From Ceratopteris richardii (taxonomy: Eukaryota; Streptophyta; Polypodiopsida; Polypodiales; Pteridaceae): a stretch of 64,000 bases of DNA. A program made the translations under genes and the position numbers. Location of the stretch: the NCBI GenBank assembly GCA_020310875.1, contig MU260066.1, positions 521,001 through 585,000 of the forward strand. Direction: 5' to 3'. Shown piece after piece: positions 1 through 10,247 of this stretch; the stretch's first letter is position 1, and every line of letters begins with the position of its first letter. The notes beneath the pieces were generated by a model. That model was not told where the DNA came from, did no database searches, and saw only the letters and a list, made by a program, of their open reading frames with translations.

Positions 1-341
1 CTATGCATAGCAAGTTGAATCGTATGAATCATACCTCTAGAACTCAAGTTATGATCCAAGAATTGAGCTGCTGTCATAGTGAATGTAGATTCACTTTCTA
101 CAGTAGTCAGGGTTTTTTGAACTTTTGGCAGTCTAAAACTCTGAAACAGGTTATGCACCCTTCTATGAAGTTGTATCTCTCCGTGCTAGCTACACACACA
201 ACTTTAAAACGCATCAATCCGAGCTTCGTATCTTGAGTTATGATTGAAATACCAAACCACTATCAAGAGATGTCGACCTGCACTTCTACCCCTTCTGACC
301 TAAGCTTTCATTGAAGCTTCTTGCACATAAGCCTTCAGCAT

Positions 342-353
342 GCTTAGATACCA
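342..353 (-). other. primer-binding site of element X
   Basis: The minus strand reads TGGTATCTAAGC, close to the plant initiator-Met tRNA complement TGGTATCAGAGC, one base inside the LTR end. Confidence 0.55.
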
Positions 354-354
354 A

Positions 355-543
355 TGAAGGGCTTTGGTGTGCAGAACAAGAGGAGCAAGGAGGAGACGGA
401 GGGAGAGAGAAGAGAGGAAAGATGCGCGGACATACATGGGATCCTCGAAACCCACATAATGATCTCTCTTGAGGCAATACTCTATATATGATGTATATAT
501 ATGAATATGGGGGTAAGGTCACATGACCCTTACATCCCCAACA
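355..543 (-). repeat. 5' LTR of element X
   Basis: Read on the minus strand it starts TGTTGGGGATG and ends CCTTCA, the TG...CA form of LTRs. A TATATAGAG box lies at 480-488. Homology of the neighbouring DNA to copia gag stops at the outer edge. The second LTR would lie outside the window, so the call rests on ends, TATA box and adjoining primer site. Confidence 0.55.
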
Positions 544-1083
544 CAAGTGAAGTGTCAGGAAGGACTTCATTAGTAGAAATCAATTGTTCCTTCAGATCCT
601 TGATCTTTATCAGAAAGCTATCCATAGAATCACCTTCATTCATGTGCTCACTCTCCAACCGTTTTTGGAGGTAAGTAACATGAGCCTCATTCCTAGCCTG
701 GTACAATGTGGTAAGTGTATCCCAAGCATCCTTAGCTATTCTGCAAGAGTGAATGTCAGGAATAATGGCATGTTTGACAAACAAGGCTATCAATGCATGT
801 GCCTGAGCATCTCTGCCATCCCAACAAATTTTCTCTATAGTAGGTGCAACAAGAACCACAACACGAACAGGAATCTAACGAATATCAACATCTTCAATGC
901 CATTTGCATCAGCTTCAATGTATTTGCATGTGTAATGGGATGTTTTTCAACACCCTGCACAATGTTCCACAGTCTTTCTGCAACCAATACATATCACATC
1001 ATATAAGCCCACAATGGGTAAATGGTATCATCCAACTTATCCTCAACAACCAACATATGGAATACATCACTACTTTTAGCCAT
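544..1083 (-). pseudogene. gag region of copia element A
   Basis: Remnant of a Ty1/copia gag polyprotein of the UBN2 type, which forms the virus-like particle in the cytoplasm. The minus-strand translation starts MAKSSDVFHML at 1083, about 340 bases inside the LTR, and later carries the family signatures KDAWDTLTTLYQARNEA and a KIKDLKEQL helix near 600-760. Element X lies at its far end, so its further course is not visible. The matching pol half of the same family is on the opposite strand at about 7740-9945. Broken; about two or more breaks. Confidence 0.75.
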
Positions 1084-1423
1084 GGCCACTGACTAAAATA
1101 CCTTGATGCAGAAAAATAATTGTATCTGAAAAAGTTGAAAAGAACTACCCTGATGAGTTCTGCTAATCCTGTAGCAAACTTCAAGACACTTATACTGGCA
1201 AACCAAAACCTATATATATCTTTGGCACAAAAAGACAAAATAGCCTGCACAAGCACTATGATAGTGCATTCAAAGGTCAAAATGAGCTCAGATCATGATT
1301 TTGGCACCACAGAGCGAAGCCGTTTTGATCTCTAATCACCCTGAGTATGCTCACCAGTATTCATGTGATTCTGTGAATATGATCGGAGCGGTGTCTACGA
1401 TGCCCTAGATGAAGCGACGACCT

Positions 1424-1435
1424 GCACTAATACCA
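1424..1435 (-). other. primer-binding site of element A
   Basis: The minus strand reads TGGTATTAGTGC, two mismatches from the initiator-Met tRNA complement, directly inside the A LTR. Confidence 0.7.
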
Positions 1436-1437
1436 AT

Positions 1438-1668
1438 TGTTGGAGTTAGACGTCTGTAGAAGCACACGAATAACACAAGGAAGAAGAAGAAGCCTGGAGC
1501 ACAACACACAATACTAAATGTATTACCACTAGAATGTACAAAGATAAGTAACCCATTAGGGCTATAGGCATATACACAAGTCGGGGGAAAAAAACCTCCT
1601 AAAGAGGGAAAAAAGTGCCCCAGTGGTCCTAGTGTATTCACACACATCACTACCTAAATATATCAACA
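1438..1668 (-). repeat. 5' LTR of copia element A
   Basis: About 231 bases, minus strand, starting TGTTGATATATTTAGG and ending TCCAACA. It matches the plus-strand LTR at 10022-10247 along its whole length with obvious divergence, so the insertion is old. The outer flank at 1669-1673 is aattg; its reverse complement CAATT matches four of five bases of the CATTT that follows the other LTR. Confidence 0.85.
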
Positions 1669-2285
1669 AATTGCATTTTTGTGTGAAAATCACATTTTGA
1701 GGGTCAAGTTTCAGGATTTTGACCTCATAATCATGAATGTGTGCAAACAAAATTGTGAGCATAAAAACACGATTCTGAGTCACAAAATGGTGATTTGCAA
1801 CAGAGAATTGTGATTTCTTAAAATCGTGATTTTTCATTGAAAAAACATGATTTTGTGCAGAGAGTTGTCATTTCTCAAAATTGTGATTCTTAGTAGGAAA
1901 ACACGATTGTGATTCTTAGTAGGAAAACACGATTTTGTGCACATAATCATGATTTTTCATATTTGAGCATACAAGTGATTATCTTCACAGAAAAAATATT
2001 GAACCAGATTTAAGAAAAATATACTAAAACACAAATAGAAAAAATTATTAAGAAAAAATTCACACCATAAAATTCTCAATTCTCTCCCAAAACACGATTC
2101 AGAGTCAAAATCGTGAATTTTTTTGAAAATTGCCACAATTGAGAAATTGAAGAACATAAGAAAACAATAAAAATTTTGATATAAAGAGCTAAACTTGGTG
2201 AGGTTAAAGAAAGATTAAGTCAAAGATATACTAACCCTAATTTCTCAAAACAAGTTAGGGTTTCATGTTGAAATTGAGCAAAGGT
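1669..2285 (+). other. AT-rich leader of gypsy relic K, palindromic motifs
   Basis: Non-coding DNA rich in variants of a short near-palindrome such as AAATCGTGATTTT and ACACGATTTTGTG, about a dozen scattered copies. The same kind of motif fills the leader between primer site and gag of the gypsy element Gy1 (32330-33110). Here it precedes a gag-like relic on the same strand (2306-2560), so it is read as the leader of a related element. Confidence 0.55.
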
Positions 2286-2305
2286 GAATGAAATTAAGGT
2301 GAGGA

Positions 2306-2560
2306 GTGGTTGTGGACCATAGCCAAAAACCTCCCAAGATTTTGGTACTACAAAACATGAGAGAAAGTGAAAAATCTCAAAATCCTTCAAACATAAATAT
2401 GGAAAACATAAATGGAGAATTAGAAACCTCTAACACAGGAGACTATAAGAACATCCTCAAGTACTTGTATACAAATAGGTTTGGAACCTATGTGTATTAG
2501 GATGGCTTGCATAAGGATCTCATTAGGTTGAGAAACTTAGAAATACCTTTAAATTTGATG
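2306..2560 (+). pseudogene. gypsy pre-gag ORF relic (K)
   Basis: Decayed stretch resembling the N-terminal ORF of Gy1. The residues GDYKNILKYLYTNRFGTYVY correspond to GPYKTQLEYIRTNRLGARIY of Gy1, and a DGL motif follows in both. The function of this domain is unknown; it precedes the capsid region in this group of Athila/Tat-like elements. The upstream DNA has the same leader motifs as Gy1, which supports the assignment. Broken; several breaks. Confidence 0.6.
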
Positions 2561-2564
2561 CCAC

Positions 2565-2643
2565 TTTAGATCTTGAAATTCAAAATTCCCTCCGTACGTA
2601 TTTGGACCCTATTGTGAAAGAAGTGGGACCTATAGAACTCTGT
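2565..2643 (+). repeat. 79-bp direct repeat, copy 1
   Basis: Begins tttagatcttgaaattc and ends agaactctgt. It recurs at 2712-2790 with only a few differences, 68 bases downstream. Confidence 0.9.
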
Positions 2644-2711
2644 CCTTCCCTCTTTTTATTTTCAAAAAAATCTAACACACAAAAAGAAAAGCGTTGGTTT
2701 TGGCAAAAAGC

Positions 2712-2790
2712 TTTAGATCTTGAAATTCGAAATTCCCTCCGTATGCATTTGGACCCTATTGTGAAAGAAGTGGGACCTATAGAACTCTGT
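2712..2790 (+). repeat. 79-bp direct repeat, copy 2
   Basis: Second copy of the 2565-2643 segment. Both copies are open in the same frame and encode a peptide containing DPIVKEVGPIELC, whose family I do not recognise. Confidence 0.9.
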
Positions 2791-2807
2791 GAATGGTAGG
2801 AAGAGGG

Positions 2808-3500
2808 TTAATGATAGAGTAGAAATAGTTTTCCCCCAAGGTTTTTTTTTTTAACAAGTTCGCATTTGTGCTGTCCTCTAGTGCTGTCAGATAGCCCACG
2901 ATGGGTGGTTGAGATTTTAATTCCCTCTTCATTTATGCGAGGCATGCAACGTGGATTAGTGGGGGAGCAGATAACTTTACTTTCCCTCACTCTCTTAATA
3001 TCACATTCGGGGTTGAGCTTCCCTTGGCTCCCTCGTCTTGCATTCAACACATGGGTTGAGCTCTGTGCAAGCTCGCCCTTCTCCTTCTGCTCCCAGGGTC
3101 GAGTTCCACCAGGCTTACCTTGTTCGTGCACTGGGCTTCCCTTGGTCGGACTTTCCTAAAGGTATTCTAAGGGCCGAGCATCATCTACCCCCCCATGCTT
3201 CCACTTGGCTCTAGGCGATGGCAAGCTGAGCTTCTTGTTCCCTACCATCGTTGAGTTGAGCATAACAACTCCGTGAATATTGTGACCTGAGAAGCGACTG
3301 TCTAGGTTGATCTCATTTGCATGCTCCTGCCTATTTGGTGTAAACAAGTTTCCACTCTCTTTGCTCTCCATGGTTATTTCTCCATAGAAGATCCTACTCA
3401 GCTATCGGTGTTGAGAGCGGTTGCTCTTTAGCATCTTCATTCCGGTTGAAAGTTTTATTGGACAATAGGGAATTCTCTACCCAAGTATGGGGCAGTACAT
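2808..3500 (-). other. coding-like stretch, unrecognised
   Basis: On the minus strand two neighbouring open frames (3156-3371 and 2808-3131), plus open sequence upstream to about 3500, have a soluble-protein composition rather than the low-complexity look of chance frames. Readable pieces include SLPSPRAKWKHGGVDDARP and CSPTNPRCMPRINEEG. The stretch is interrupted, so at best it is a gene relic or exon debris. I recognise no family; it might be a host-gene fragment or part of an unassigned element. Confidence 0.3.
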
Positions 3501-6500
3501 AGTTAGGGGGGTTCAAATGGCCACCTCTCCTTACCACCTAGTGCTGATTTGTGGATTTTCTTATATCGCCATGCTCAAAAGTGCCAGATCTCTGTCAATG
3601 ATCTTTTTTCGAGGCAAGGTGACGGCCTTACACCACATATGGTGATCCCTCGTTGCAACAATGCATGTGCAGAAGACTACTCTCCCTATGCACTTTTATG
3701 ATAAATCTATACTTGTTGTTTTTGCGGGGGACTAAGAATTGGTTACGTATGATTTCTCACACTTGTTGGGGTGCTGACCCTTTGGGATCCCTTGTATGCT
3801 CTCATGTCTTTGATTAATTATCTAAAACTTCTTGATTCTTATTGCGGTATTGATGATTGATGGGGTTTTGTGATTAATCTCTTAAAATACTTGATTGTTG
3901 CCGATGAAAACTTGGCTTGAAACGGCCTTATTAAGCTCATCATGTGCTGTTTTTTAGGAAGTCTTATGCATTGTCACAAATTTATGCTTGTCACTATTAA
4001 TGTTGATGTTTACTTGCAAAAGTTGGAGCTTGCCTCGCTACATCACTGGCCCTTCATCTCTGACTGAGAAGCTAGAAGAGGGAGACACTTGAGGATGGAA
4101 CTCTCGATTAAAGGTGTTCATCACTCTCAGCGCCTATAGTTGAAGAACTGAGGGACCACAAATGATGGAGTTTTCATCATTTTTAGGTTTGCTCTTCGAA
4201 ATAGACTTTCTATGGTGTGTGCTTATGTATCACAAGTATGCATTGTAGAAGTATGGTATACTTGGGTTTGTGTCCAGTATTGATCCCTCACCGGACTGGC
4301 GAAGGCACACATGTGTAAAATCCCCTGAATTTAGAAGTTGGGTTGCTAGGAGTTTAGTACGCAAAGGGACTGTATAGGCTACAATTCATGAGAACAAGAA
4401 GCTCCATAGTTTCCTCATCTCTGACTAGGGCAAAGGTCTACGAAAACTATGAGAATGAGTTGAATTAATGCTCATGTTAATTGCCTTTCCTTGTAGTTTG
4501 GGTTATGAAAAAACATTGCAGGTTCTAAGATGGATATTGTTGGTTTTGGGTGTATGAGTGCCTTGTGCAAAGGGATGTGTCCAGCCTCATTCCCACAAAA
4601 AAAATAATAATAATAAAAGTGGCCACACTCTAGATTGGGTTTATCTCTAGAGGTAGTTGATTCAAGAAGGCTCGCCTATTTTTCGTTTAGATAGAAGTTT
4701 TTCTATTTGGCTTGCTTATCTCTATAACTACAAGGATAAATGATTTCTCTAGGGTTGCAGTTGTCATTCAAACATTTAGTCTTGCTTACCATGGCTGCAC
4801 CACATAGTCGGAGAAGGATAAAAGAAGAAGAATGGCATGAATGTATGCAACCCTGCTAGATAGCTTTGTGTTTTCTATAAAGTTGGTCGGATGACTATTG
4901 GTGAAGAACATCTACACATTTTGGGATATATGACACCCATTCTTTGTTAAGTCATGGGCAATTATCCAAGTACCTAGGTTACTTTTGGAGCTACCACCGC
5001 ATTACTACTCGAAGAGGTGTCCACGCTATTGCACCTACACTTTATGATTGAGTAAACGTTTGTCTAAAGCAACTTCTATGCATGCTTTATTTTGTGCACC
5101 AAGCTCTAATTCTGGGTTCCTTCGGGTATCATTGGTTTGGATTTTTATGTTGCAGACATTGCCTTGTGGTTCAACAAGGCTCTCTATATGATTATGTTGT
5201 ATACAAATTTTCTCGGCATGCTGTTTCCTTCATTAGGTTTGAAGGTCATGCGCTTAGAGTACATCATGGTTTGGGGATTGTGTCCACATCTCTCACTATC
5301 CGCTATGCTTGATGAACTTCTCCATATTCAACAATGACGTAAAGCTTGAAAGACTTTGGGAATAATGTTAAAAATTATTACTTTGATTTCCGTATTTTGC
5401 AGGAGTTGAAGAAAATGAAGTATGGATTACTTTGGTTGGGGATCCTTGTGACTGCCCCTCTTGGGGATTATATCCAAACTTCACACCGATTCTGGATGAA
5501 GGTCCATATATACATGTTGGACTTTATGCACTGATGTGTAACCTGCTACAAAGGAATTTTTCACATGTGCTCTATATCTTGAGATTATCACAGCCTATGT
5601 TGCTTTTTTTCTTCATTCCATGTGTTCACTTTGGCTGCCTTAACTAATGATATATGCTCATTTTGTGACACCATGCACTCATAATCTCACATGCTCATTC
5701 TCCAACATGATAAGCACTTGCACTTAGAAACACAATGAAAATTGAAAACTCGATTAAGGTGCCATAAGTCACTTCATTGTAGGCACTTCTCACACATGAT
5801 ATTAGTATGATGATCTTTTTGGTGCAAGTGATTTGAAGGTTGGACTTATTGGGTCGTTTCAAACATTAGCAACAGGTAGAAGTTAGGCATTGAAGGCCTT
5901 TATTCAGGATATTGAGTTATGTGTACAGGCTCTAGATCTTAATGTTGTTGCTTGGAGCTTTCTACTATTTGGCCACACACCTCTTTTGCATAAAAGGGGC
6001 ATTGAAATCACACTTTTCGGCTACATAATCCATCATTGTTGAACCAAACAACATATCTTACTGATCTTGCTGAATGTGCTAATATATTGTTGGTGTATTC
6101 CTTTTTAGTCATTCATAGATATTAAAGAGCATTGATGGACAATGCCTACATTTCCCTTGTGAGTTCAGTGACTGCCCACTTGTGGGATTGTTGTGGGACT
6201 CATATAGGCTGCTTTTTGGTACTCCTATGCCAAGGTGTCTTGCATATGTGTTAACCTGAATTGTTGAGGTACAACGACCATGTTTCATTTCATATGTGGC
6301 TGACTAATGCATTTTTTGTGCTTGTTTGTAAAGTCTTCCTTACATTATGATGCATCTGACTGTGCATCTTGAGAAACTCAATGAACATATTTTTGTCCTA
6401 TTTTGCTAGCCAAAGTAAAGAAGCTTGATCTACATGATATTCACCTGGATACACGAGCTTTCTGCAACTTTTTAAATTGGCATGTGTTTTAGGACTTGGT

Positions 6501-6985
6501 GAGCCTCTCATAATGGTTTGTGCTCAGCTTTCCTTGAGCGTTTTAGGTATGAATGTTGTGTTTGGACTAGATGCATAAGGTTAGTTTGTGATGAGGATGT
6601 CCCTTCTTTATTGGGCTTCTTGAATCGACATAGAACTTCAACATGTATGTATAGACTTGTATTTGAGTTCACTTCATGGGAAGAAGAAACTGAAGTTGGA
6701 ATACATGTTGATTGCAATTTTTCAAATATAGTCTACTTGCTTTTGTATGTGTTATTTTCAGGTTTAGCGGCTCCCTGTGAAGGCTATTCTAGTCATACAT
6801 AGGGTTGCACAGCAGGATGTATGTGGGGCTGACTGCCCCTCAAGGGGATTGTGTCGCTCAACAATGAAGACATGAAGATTCGAAGACTTGAAGACTTGTA
6901 GACTTGAAGACCGTGAAGATTCAACATGACCTCGATCAGCTATGTATGGTCCTTTTTTCTCAGCTTTGTCGAGGACGACAAAGAC
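3501..6985. other. unassigned region
   Basis: No recognisable protein domain, RNA gene or complete repeat. The open frames here are short and overlap each other. Because a gypsy-type polypurine tract and LTR follow directly, the right part is probably 3' non-coding DNA of that element (J). A short motif starting TGACTGCCC with a small inverted repeat occurs three times (5449, 6169, 6830). Confidence 0.4.
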
Positions 6986-6999
6986 GAGGTGGGGGAGGG
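6986..6999 (+). other. polypurine tract of gypsy element J
   Basis: GAGGTGGGGGAGGG directly before an LTR-like TGTTGGAACC. The preceding text gaggacgaca resembles the gggacgaca found at the same place before the 3' LTR of Gy1, so it marks plus-strand priming in an Athila/Tat-type relic. Confidence 0.6.
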
Positions 7000-7735
7000 T
7001 GTTGGAACCATGAAGTTATGAAGGACCCATGAAGCTATGAAGGCTATGGAGTACTTGGAGGCCTCTCTTGGAGCAAAGGATACTCGAATGCTCAAGGCCT
7101 TGTGTGGCAGTCTCCCAAATTTCCCATTTTTCCTTGTATACAAGTTCCTTCATAGGAACTCTCTTACTTTTTGTGAAAAAACCCATAAAAACTCAACCTT
7201 ACCCTTCTTTTTTATGAAAGGATTCTTTTTTAGTTCTTGCCTTATTTTAGAAATAAGAGCTCTCTTTTGGATACGTGCAAAGATCTCTCTCTCTACAAGA
7301 TTCCCTTTTTTTATTTTCCCAACTACCTATCATTTTTAGAATGTCTTAGTTAATGAAGCCTTTGGACACTTGTACTCAATGGATCCTTCTCCTCTCTTAT
7401 ATAAAGAGGAGCTCATTTTGTAAAGAGGGAGGTCCCTTGGCCATGGCCTTGGCCTCCATGCTAATGGAAAGAAGGTTCAGTTGGCTTCCACATTTCTCCT
7501 TGTGTTCTAGGCGTTGATCCATGTGTGTGGGTTTGGCACTTGGAGTTGTCTTGTGTGTGAGCATTGCCCTCCCTTGCTCCCTTTGACGTTGGCCATGGTG
7601 CCATTGTTCGTGGACGTGGGTGTGTGTGCATTGCTTGCACTTCTTGCAACTCCTCTTGGAAGAGCCTCTCACTTCCATGTGAGGCGGTTTGGGTTGGTTA
7701 CTCCCCATACTTCAACATGTATGGTCAAGAGTTAG
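7000..7735 (+). repeat. 3' LTR of gypsy element J, partial
   Basis: Starts TGTTGGAACCATGAAG right after a polypurine tract and contains a clear TATATAAAG box at 7398-7406 followed by a GT-rich stretch, as expected of U3-R-U5. Its far end is not defined: copia A pol homology begins at about 7740. No matching 5' copy is seen in the window. Confidence 0.5.
7398..7406 (+). promoter_or_regulatory. TATA box in J LTR
   Basis: TATATAAAG in a CT-rich context (ctctctta before, agaggagctc after), about 400 bases into the LTR. It would be the element's own RNA polymerase II promoter. Confidence 0.5.
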
Positions 7736-7739
7736 GATT

Positions 7740-9945
7740 TTACCACATAGTTTCTAGCTTGAGGCTGTCATGTGTGCAACATATGTACTTAATAGGTGTC
7801 CCACTAAAGCACTGTAATCTATCACTCCATATGAGGCTTGGCATGGTCACAAGCTATCTGTTGCTCATCTGTGTGTTTTTGGTTGTCTAGCATATGCATT
7901 AGTGCCTGAACAACATTGCAAGAAATTAGATGATAAAGCAATAAAATGTAGTTTTTTTGGTTATATCTCTGAAAGTAAAGGCTATCATCTGTATCATCAA
8001 CAAACCAAATGCATTTTGGTTAGCCGTGATGTTGTTTTTGTGGAAGATGCTATTCAGCCATTACTTTCATGTACTAAGGAGACATTTGTTAGCTCCAAAG
8101 ACATGTATGATACTTTACTGCCTCTTTTTATAGGTGGACAATCTAGTCCCGGTCCTAATGAGGCAACTTCTTAGCCTTTGGAGGTTTCATGTGATGATGC
8201 AAATCATTTCATTTGTGATGCAGATTTACATGATGCACTTCTTGATGAGAAAGTTGATATTGAGCAAGCAAAAACTATGCCAAAATGGCTGGTGCAGAAT
8301 TTGCATGATATCAAACTAGATGCACCTCTATCATATCGTATTGGTTCAGGCTCTCATAGTGCCTCTTTTGCATCAGATTGCTATGCTATGGCTACCTCTA
8401 GTCTTTGTGATGAGAGTGCGCCTATTTCATTTGATGAAGCATAAAATTCTAAACATTGGATGACTGCAATGCAATCTGAATATAATGCTATCATAAAAAA
8501 TGGTATCTGGTCTTTATGTGACTTGACTCCTTGCAAGAAGACCATTGGGACTAAGTGGGTATACATGTTGAAGCATATACCCGATGGAATAGTTGACAGG
8601 TATAAGGCTAGGCTTGTTGCAAAGGGTTATGCATAGGAAAGAGGCATTGATTTTGATGAGACCTTTGCTCCTACTTGCGGAATGACTACTGTTCATAGCA
8701 TCTGTGCACTTTTAGCTCATCATGGTTGGAACGTACATCAGCTGGACATTAAAATAGCATTTCTGTATGTTTACTTGCATGAAGAAGTGTATGTTGTTCA
8801 ACCTCGTGGCTTTGTGCATAAAGGGCATGAAAACCATGTGTGCAAGTTGAAAAAGGCTTTATATGGTTTGAAACAAGCACCACATGCTTGATATGAATAG
8901 ATACATGCCTATCTGATTGCACATGGTTTTGAGAATAGTCCAACTGAAAGAACTTTGTATGTTAAGCATGCTAATGATGTACTTCTGATCATTGTTGTGT
9001 ATGTTGATGACATGCTGCTCATTGGTCCCCATGACATCGCATATTGCTGATTTGCATGTGTCATTTGAGATGTCTGATTTGGGGCAGTTGCATGATTATT
9101 TGGGTATTCAATTTAATATGAAAGTTGATGGTGGAATGGCTTTGTGTCAAACAAAATATATTGACACATTATTGCAACATTTTGGCCTTGAAGACTACAA
9201 ACCTATTGCCACTCCTATGGAGACAGGTTTAGGATTGAGTCTTAATGATGATAGAGATGCATTTGATGTTATTCTCTATCAACAGGCTATTGGATGCTTG
9301 ATTTACATATGCATTACTTGGCTAGATATTCAGTTTTTTGTCTCCCAGATGAGCAAGTTTATGCACTGCCAAGGTGTCAAGCATTGGCAAGTGATTAAGC
9401 GCATCTTTCACTAATTGAGTGGTACCCAGCTAGTTGGATTGTTTTATCCCAAGGGGGGATCACTACCGCCATATTTGCATGCTTTTTCTGGCACTAATTG
9501 GGCTAGTTGCTATGACACCCGTGTGTCCACTAGTGGCTTTTGCTTCATGCTTGGTAGCTCATGTATATCTTGGTTGAGCAAGAAGCACCCTACTGTGGCC
9601 ACTTCTAGCTGTGAGGCTGAGTTCAAGGCAGGTTTCACAACGACTCTTGAGTGTGTGTGGCTTAGACGCCTTACGGCTAATTTGGGTGTTGATCAATCTT
9701 CTCCACCACCATCTTCATTGACAGTCAGAGCCCATTGGCAGTTGCGAGGAACCCTGTGTTCCATGCTCGCACTAAGCACATTGAGGTGCATTATCATTAT
9801 GTCAAGGAGAGGTTCTCTCCTGGAGAGATCAGCTTGGCATATGTGCCCATGCAAGAGAACATTGTAGATCTTTTCACAAAGGCTTTTCTTAGGGAGAAGT
9901 TTGAAGCTTTCTGCAAAGCTTTGGGCTTACTTCCTTTTGTGGATT
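7740..9945 (+). pseudogene. pol region of copia element A, 3' half
   Basis: Ty1/copia pol remnant. It begins within the C-terminal integrase region (TPYEAWHG and FGCLAYALVPEQH near 7830-7920), then shows reverse transcriptase from about 8450 (RYKARLVAKGYA near 8600, YVDDMLLIG near 9001-9027) and RNase H from about 9480 (GFCFMLGSSCISWLSKKHP near 9535; HARTKHIEVHYHYVKERF near 9763). A polypurine tract and LTR follow, so the 3' order is canonical. It is the same family as the minus-strand LTR and gag at 544-1668. Broken; roughly six to eight breaks. Confidence 0.9.
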
Positions 9946-10009
9946 GATTCCACATAGCATGGCACTTCCTTATACATGAGTGCCACACTCCTTGTTCACT
10001 ACATCACTC

Positions 10010-10021
10010 CTAGGGGGGATC
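10010..10021 (+). other. polypurine tract of element A
   Basis: CTAGGGGGGATC directly before the 3' LTR start at 10022; a plus-strand priming site. Confidence 0.75.
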
Positions 10022-10247
10022 TGTTGATATATTTAGGTAGTGATGTGTGTGACCACAGTAGGACCGTCGCGACACTTTTTTTCCTCTTTAGGAGGTTTTT
10101 TCCACCCCGGCATGTATATACACCTATAGCCCTAACGGGTTACTTATCTTTGTACATTCTAGTGGTAATACATTTAGTATTGTGTGTTGCACTCGAAGCT
10201 TCTTCTTCTTCCTTGCACTATTCGTGTGCTTCCGCAAAACTCCAACA
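10022..10247 (+). repeat. 3' LTR of copia element A
   Basis: About 226 bases, starting TGTTGATATATTTAGG and ending TCCAACA, the plus-strand partner of 1438-1668. The next five bases are CATTT. Confidence 0.88.

Larger units (their letters stand above)
1..543 (-). mobile_element. LTR element X, 5' end only
   Basis: A minus-strand element enters from the left edge. What is visible is a short LTR (355-543), a primer-binding site directly inside it (342-353), and 341 bases of internal DNA in which I recognise no protein. It sits at the edge of the gag of element A, so it is younger than A. The LTR of about 190 bases is small for a copia element and would fit a TRIM or a small-LTR copia family; the window does not show enough to decide. 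Confidence 0.55.

Noticed and set aside
7397-7890. His/Cys-rich overlapping frames around 7400-7890 as a host gene
   Set aside because: Several overlapping frames on both strands within the J LTR and the start of A pol; none has a domain, and the TATA/LTR reading explains the region better.
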